DNA of 64,000 nt, from contig NZ_JALNUP010000017.1 of NCBI RefSeq assembly GCF_026540855.1, positions 23,675-87,674 on the forward strand, written 5' to 3'. This stretch comes from Sphingomonas sp. GC_Shp_5. Lineage in GTDB: Bacteria; Pseudomonadota; Alphaproteobacteria; Sphingomonadales; Sphingomonadaceae. Below the pieces are notes generated by a model, which did not search any database, was not told the origin of the DNA, and worked only from the letters and a program-made list of their open reading frames with translations. Positions 62,247-64,000 of this stretch are shown here, piece after piece. Made by a program: the position numbers and the translations under genes. Each line of letters begins with the position of its first letter. The first letter of the stretch is position 1.

Positions 62247-63245
62247 TGCAGTCTCCATAGATGCGCGGGCGCCCGACTTTCGGGCACGCCGCTGGGGATT
62301 GGCCGGCTGGCGGCCGTTCACGGTCGCGACGAACTCGGCTTGCGAGTCTGCCCAACCCATGACCTTGTCGGCGAGGCCGGCGTTGACCGCCTTCTCGCCG
62401 CGGTAAATGCGCGCTTCGGTGCCGCGGACGGCCTCCTCGCTCAGCCCGCGCGCCGTGGCGACGTGGGCGACGAAACGGCCATAGGCATGATCGATGTCGG
62501 CCTGGATCGCGTCGCGAACGTCGTCGGGCAGCGCCTGGAACGGGTTACCGTCGGCCTTGTGGGCGCCGCCATGGATCAGCGTGACCTTGATCCCAGCCTG
62601 CTCGAGTTGGCCGGAAAAGTCGGCGTGCATGGTGATGACGCCGATGGATCCGGCATAGCCGAGATCCTGAACCGTGATCTCGTCGCAGCAGCAGGCGATC
62701 GCATAGGCAGCCGATGCGCCGACGCCGCGGATGATCGCCCGGCTCGGCTTGTTGCCGCGGTCCGCCATCATCGCCGCGCACAGCTCGTTGAGGTCGGTAA
62801 CCTCGCCGCCGGGAGAGTCGATGTCGAGCAGCACGCCGCGGACCTGTGTGTCGCGCTGGGCGAAGCTCCAGGCGGCGCGGACCGCGTCATAGCCGGTAAA
62901 GCCGGACGACGGCGTGACCCCGCCGCCATTCTCAGCGACCAGTTCACCGCGAATATCGATATGCGCGACGCCGTCCTGGACGGTTAGCACGTCGGAAGCA
63001 GTGAGGTCGGGCCGGCGATCGTCGGCGGTGAGCTTCGCATCGATGCCGGCGCGCGCCGCGGTGGCGCGTGCCTGTAGCTCCTCGATGTCGAGCTGCTCGC
63101 CGCCGGCGTGCATCAGCAGCTGGCTGACGTCGAACCGCGGGCCGACCACGCCGAGCACGATCGCCGCGGTCGAGGGAAGCACCGCAAGCGGGGTGTTGAA
63201 CAGCCGGCGCGTGATGCCGGCGCGGCTGAAGGAGCGGAAGCTCAT
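61734..63245 (-). CDS. S49 head-maturation protease (gpC-like) with C-terminal scaffold region
   Basis: A 503-residue protein. Residues about 70-320 are the SppA/ClpP-like protease: FDIDSPGGEV-type LLDIDSPGGEV, likely nucleophile Ser in GASAAYAIAC and the GYAGSIGVITMHADF loop. Residues 334-503 are Ala-rich and helical, resembling the Nu3-type scaffold of lambda. An internal ATG at 62246 (residue 334) is preceded by GGAG at six bases, so a 170-residue scaffold may also be made. Its stop is before the decoration gene. Confidence 0.88.
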   Translation of the reverse strand: MSFRSFSRAGITRRLFNTPLAVLPSTAAIVLGVVGPRFDVSQLLMHAGGEQLDIEELQARATAARAGIDAKLTADDRRPDLTASDVLTVQDGVAHIDIRGELVAENGGGVTPSSGFTGYDAVRAAWSFAQRDTQVRGVLLDIDSPGGEVTDLNELCAAMMADRGNKPSRAIIRGVGASAAYAIACCCDEITVQDLGYAGSIGVITMHADFSGQLEQAGIKVTLIHGGAHKADGNPFQALPDDVRDAIQADIDHAYGRFVAHVATARGLSEEAVRGTEARIYRGEKAVNAGLADKVMGWADSQAEFVATVNGRQPANPQRRARKSGARASMETAMPGETDTTSAAANQALAGITSMTIIGSAANATALAAVLAAGGHGDIAVTAVEAPEATPEAGTEAAAERTRVLALAELCPETTMSASLRTAIESGQDTGAFAIGLATNAKARGASMADLRAGTVAADQLPEPGKDKAPGGKAKTGAEQATGILALAASLGIGAAKHLKPSS

Positions 63246-64000
63246 TCGTCATCGTCCTTCTTCTTGGGACCGTCGTCGGCAGCATCGGCCTTGCCGGCAT
63301 TGCCCGCGGGCGTGCCGGGCGAAACGGCAACGGGCAGGCCCTCGGCAAGCCAGGCACGGTGCTCACGGCCGCGGCGGCGGACATTCTCGCGGTAGCTACC
63401 GCCAGTCAGCTCGGCGGTGATCTCCTCGCCGGTCTGCCAGCCATTATCCTGGCGGATCTTGTAGCCGTTCGCTTCCTGGGCAGGGTTGAGGGCGATCTTG
63501 CCGTCGCCGCGCCAATCGACGCCGGTCCAGGCGGCTCGGATGGCGGGATCGGAGAAGAAGCCGGGCATGGTATAGTCGCCGCGGGCGACCTTCTCGGCGA
63601 TGAAGCAGAGATACGTCGGCACGCACCAGTCGCCGCCAAACCACGCGCGCTCGGCGCGGATGTCCATGTACAGGGCCTCAAGCTCGGCCTTGCTCGCGGT
63701 ATAGCTCGAGTTGAAGAGCAGCAACAGCACGCCCGCAGGGATGCCGATCGCGGCGCCGATCTGGCGCACGATGGCCTCGAAGAACGGATTGAACGCCGAG
63801 TTGGGCCGACCTGGCGACTTGATCTCGACCTCGGCTTCGCTGTCGATCTCCATGACCGAGCCGGACTCGAACTTGTACTGCGGTGGGGCCGGCGGGATGT
63901 CATAGGCCGCGCTCCCGGGCCCGGTGGCGTCACCATCGAGCTCGTCATCGCCGTTAAACTCCGGCTCGGGCATCGGCGTCGCGCCGGGCGACTTGTAGAC
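63242..64000 (-). CDS. Phage portal protein, C-terminal part (gpB-like)
   Basis: Partial: the frame stays open to the right edge, so the N-terminus lies outside. Visible features are FFEAIVRQIGAAIGIPAGVLLLLFNSSYTASKAELEALYMDIRAERAW, the lambda-portal helix region, then an acidic C-terminal tail (DAADDGPKKKDDDE). It overlaps the protease start by four bases (ATGA). Forms the DNA channel dodecamer. Confidence 0.9.
   Translation of the reverse strand, partial: VYKSPGATPMPEPEFNGDDELDGDATGPGSAAYDIPPAPPQYKFESGSVMEIDSEAEVEIKSPGRPNSAFNPFFEAIVRQIGAAIGIPAGVLLLLFNSSYTASKAELEALYMDIRAERAWFGGDWCVPTYLCFIAEKVARGDYTMPGFFSDPAIRAAWTGVDWRGDGKIALNPAQEANGYKIRQDNGWQTGEEITAELTGGSYRENVRRRGREHRAWLAEGLPVAVSPGTPAGNAGKADAADDGPKKKDDDE

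Larger units (their letters stand above)
37385..64000. mobile_element. Lambda-like siphoviral prophage (partial, continues past right edge)
   Basis: From the integrase through a complete tail and most of the head module to the portal gene at the edge. All structural genes are minus strand in the order portal, protease, decoration, capsid, connector genes, tail tube, frameshifting chaperone, tape measure, tip, spike, lysis. No break is visible in the morphogenesis genes that are present, so the phage may be functional; terminase and early genes lie outside the window. Confidence 0.9.

Overview
The window reads as a high-GC alphaproteobacterial chromosome. The style of the genes suggests a Sphingomonas-like sphingomonad; this is an inference from gene content, since there is no rRNA or marker gene here to prove it. 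About 28 kb of chromosomal and accessory DNA is followed by a defence-gene island and then by more than 26 kb of a lambda-like siphoviral prophage that runs off the right edge.

Layout. (1) 1-2.0 kb: two convergent polysaccharide-degrading enzymes, a GH5-type glycosidase cut by the left edge and a secreted GH43. (2) 2.7-6.1 kb: a small unknown gene, then a PAS-GGDEF cyclase and a GAF-GGDEF-EAL protein, forming a cyclic-di-GMP make/break pair. (3) 6.3-12.9 kb: a TetR regulator divergent from an exported alpha/beta hydrolase, then a LysR regulator divergent from a detoxification run (thioredoxin-fold peroxidase, two glutathione transferases, an SDR and a GNAT). (4) 13.1-19.5 kb: an accessory segment with a frameshifted serine-recombinase remnant, a minimal tyrosine recombinase, DUF3768 coupled to a papain-like cysteine-peptidase candidate, two coupled membrane proteins and a complete group II intron whose two ends can be placed to the base. 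(5) 19.8-26.0 kb: a histidine kinase and a Fis-type response regulator divergent from a MacA/MacB-like adaptor, ATPase and permease exporter. (6) 26.3-27.4 kb: a membrane protein flanked by copies of a short direct repeat.

(7) 27.7-34.7 kb is the most interesting non-phage region. A second minimal tyrosine recombinase is followed by a tightly overlapping three-gene operon: a SIR2 effector, a 191-residue linker protein and an 806-residue SMC/Rad50-like ATPase with one zinc hook. This matches the Lamassu (DdmABC-like) anti-phage architecture. A SEFIR/TIR-domain gene follows 64 bases downstream on the same strand. If that gene is part of the system, two different potential NAD-consuming effector folds sit behind one SMC sensor. 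About 1 kb of gene-free DNA and a tRNA-Ser(GCT) close the region.

(8) 36.2 kb to the end: an HTH protein, a P4-type integrase and an orphan DNA adenine methylase lead into the prophage. Its morphogenesis genes are all on the minus strand, so the phage order reads right to left: portal, S49 protease with a possible nested scaffold, decoration protein, capsid, head-tail genes, tail tube, tail assembly chaperone with a -1 frameshift at GGGAAAC, tape measure with an embedded peptidase, tail tip, tail spike, holin-like proteins, GH19 endolysin, small structural genes, and repeat-rich receptor or decoration proteins.
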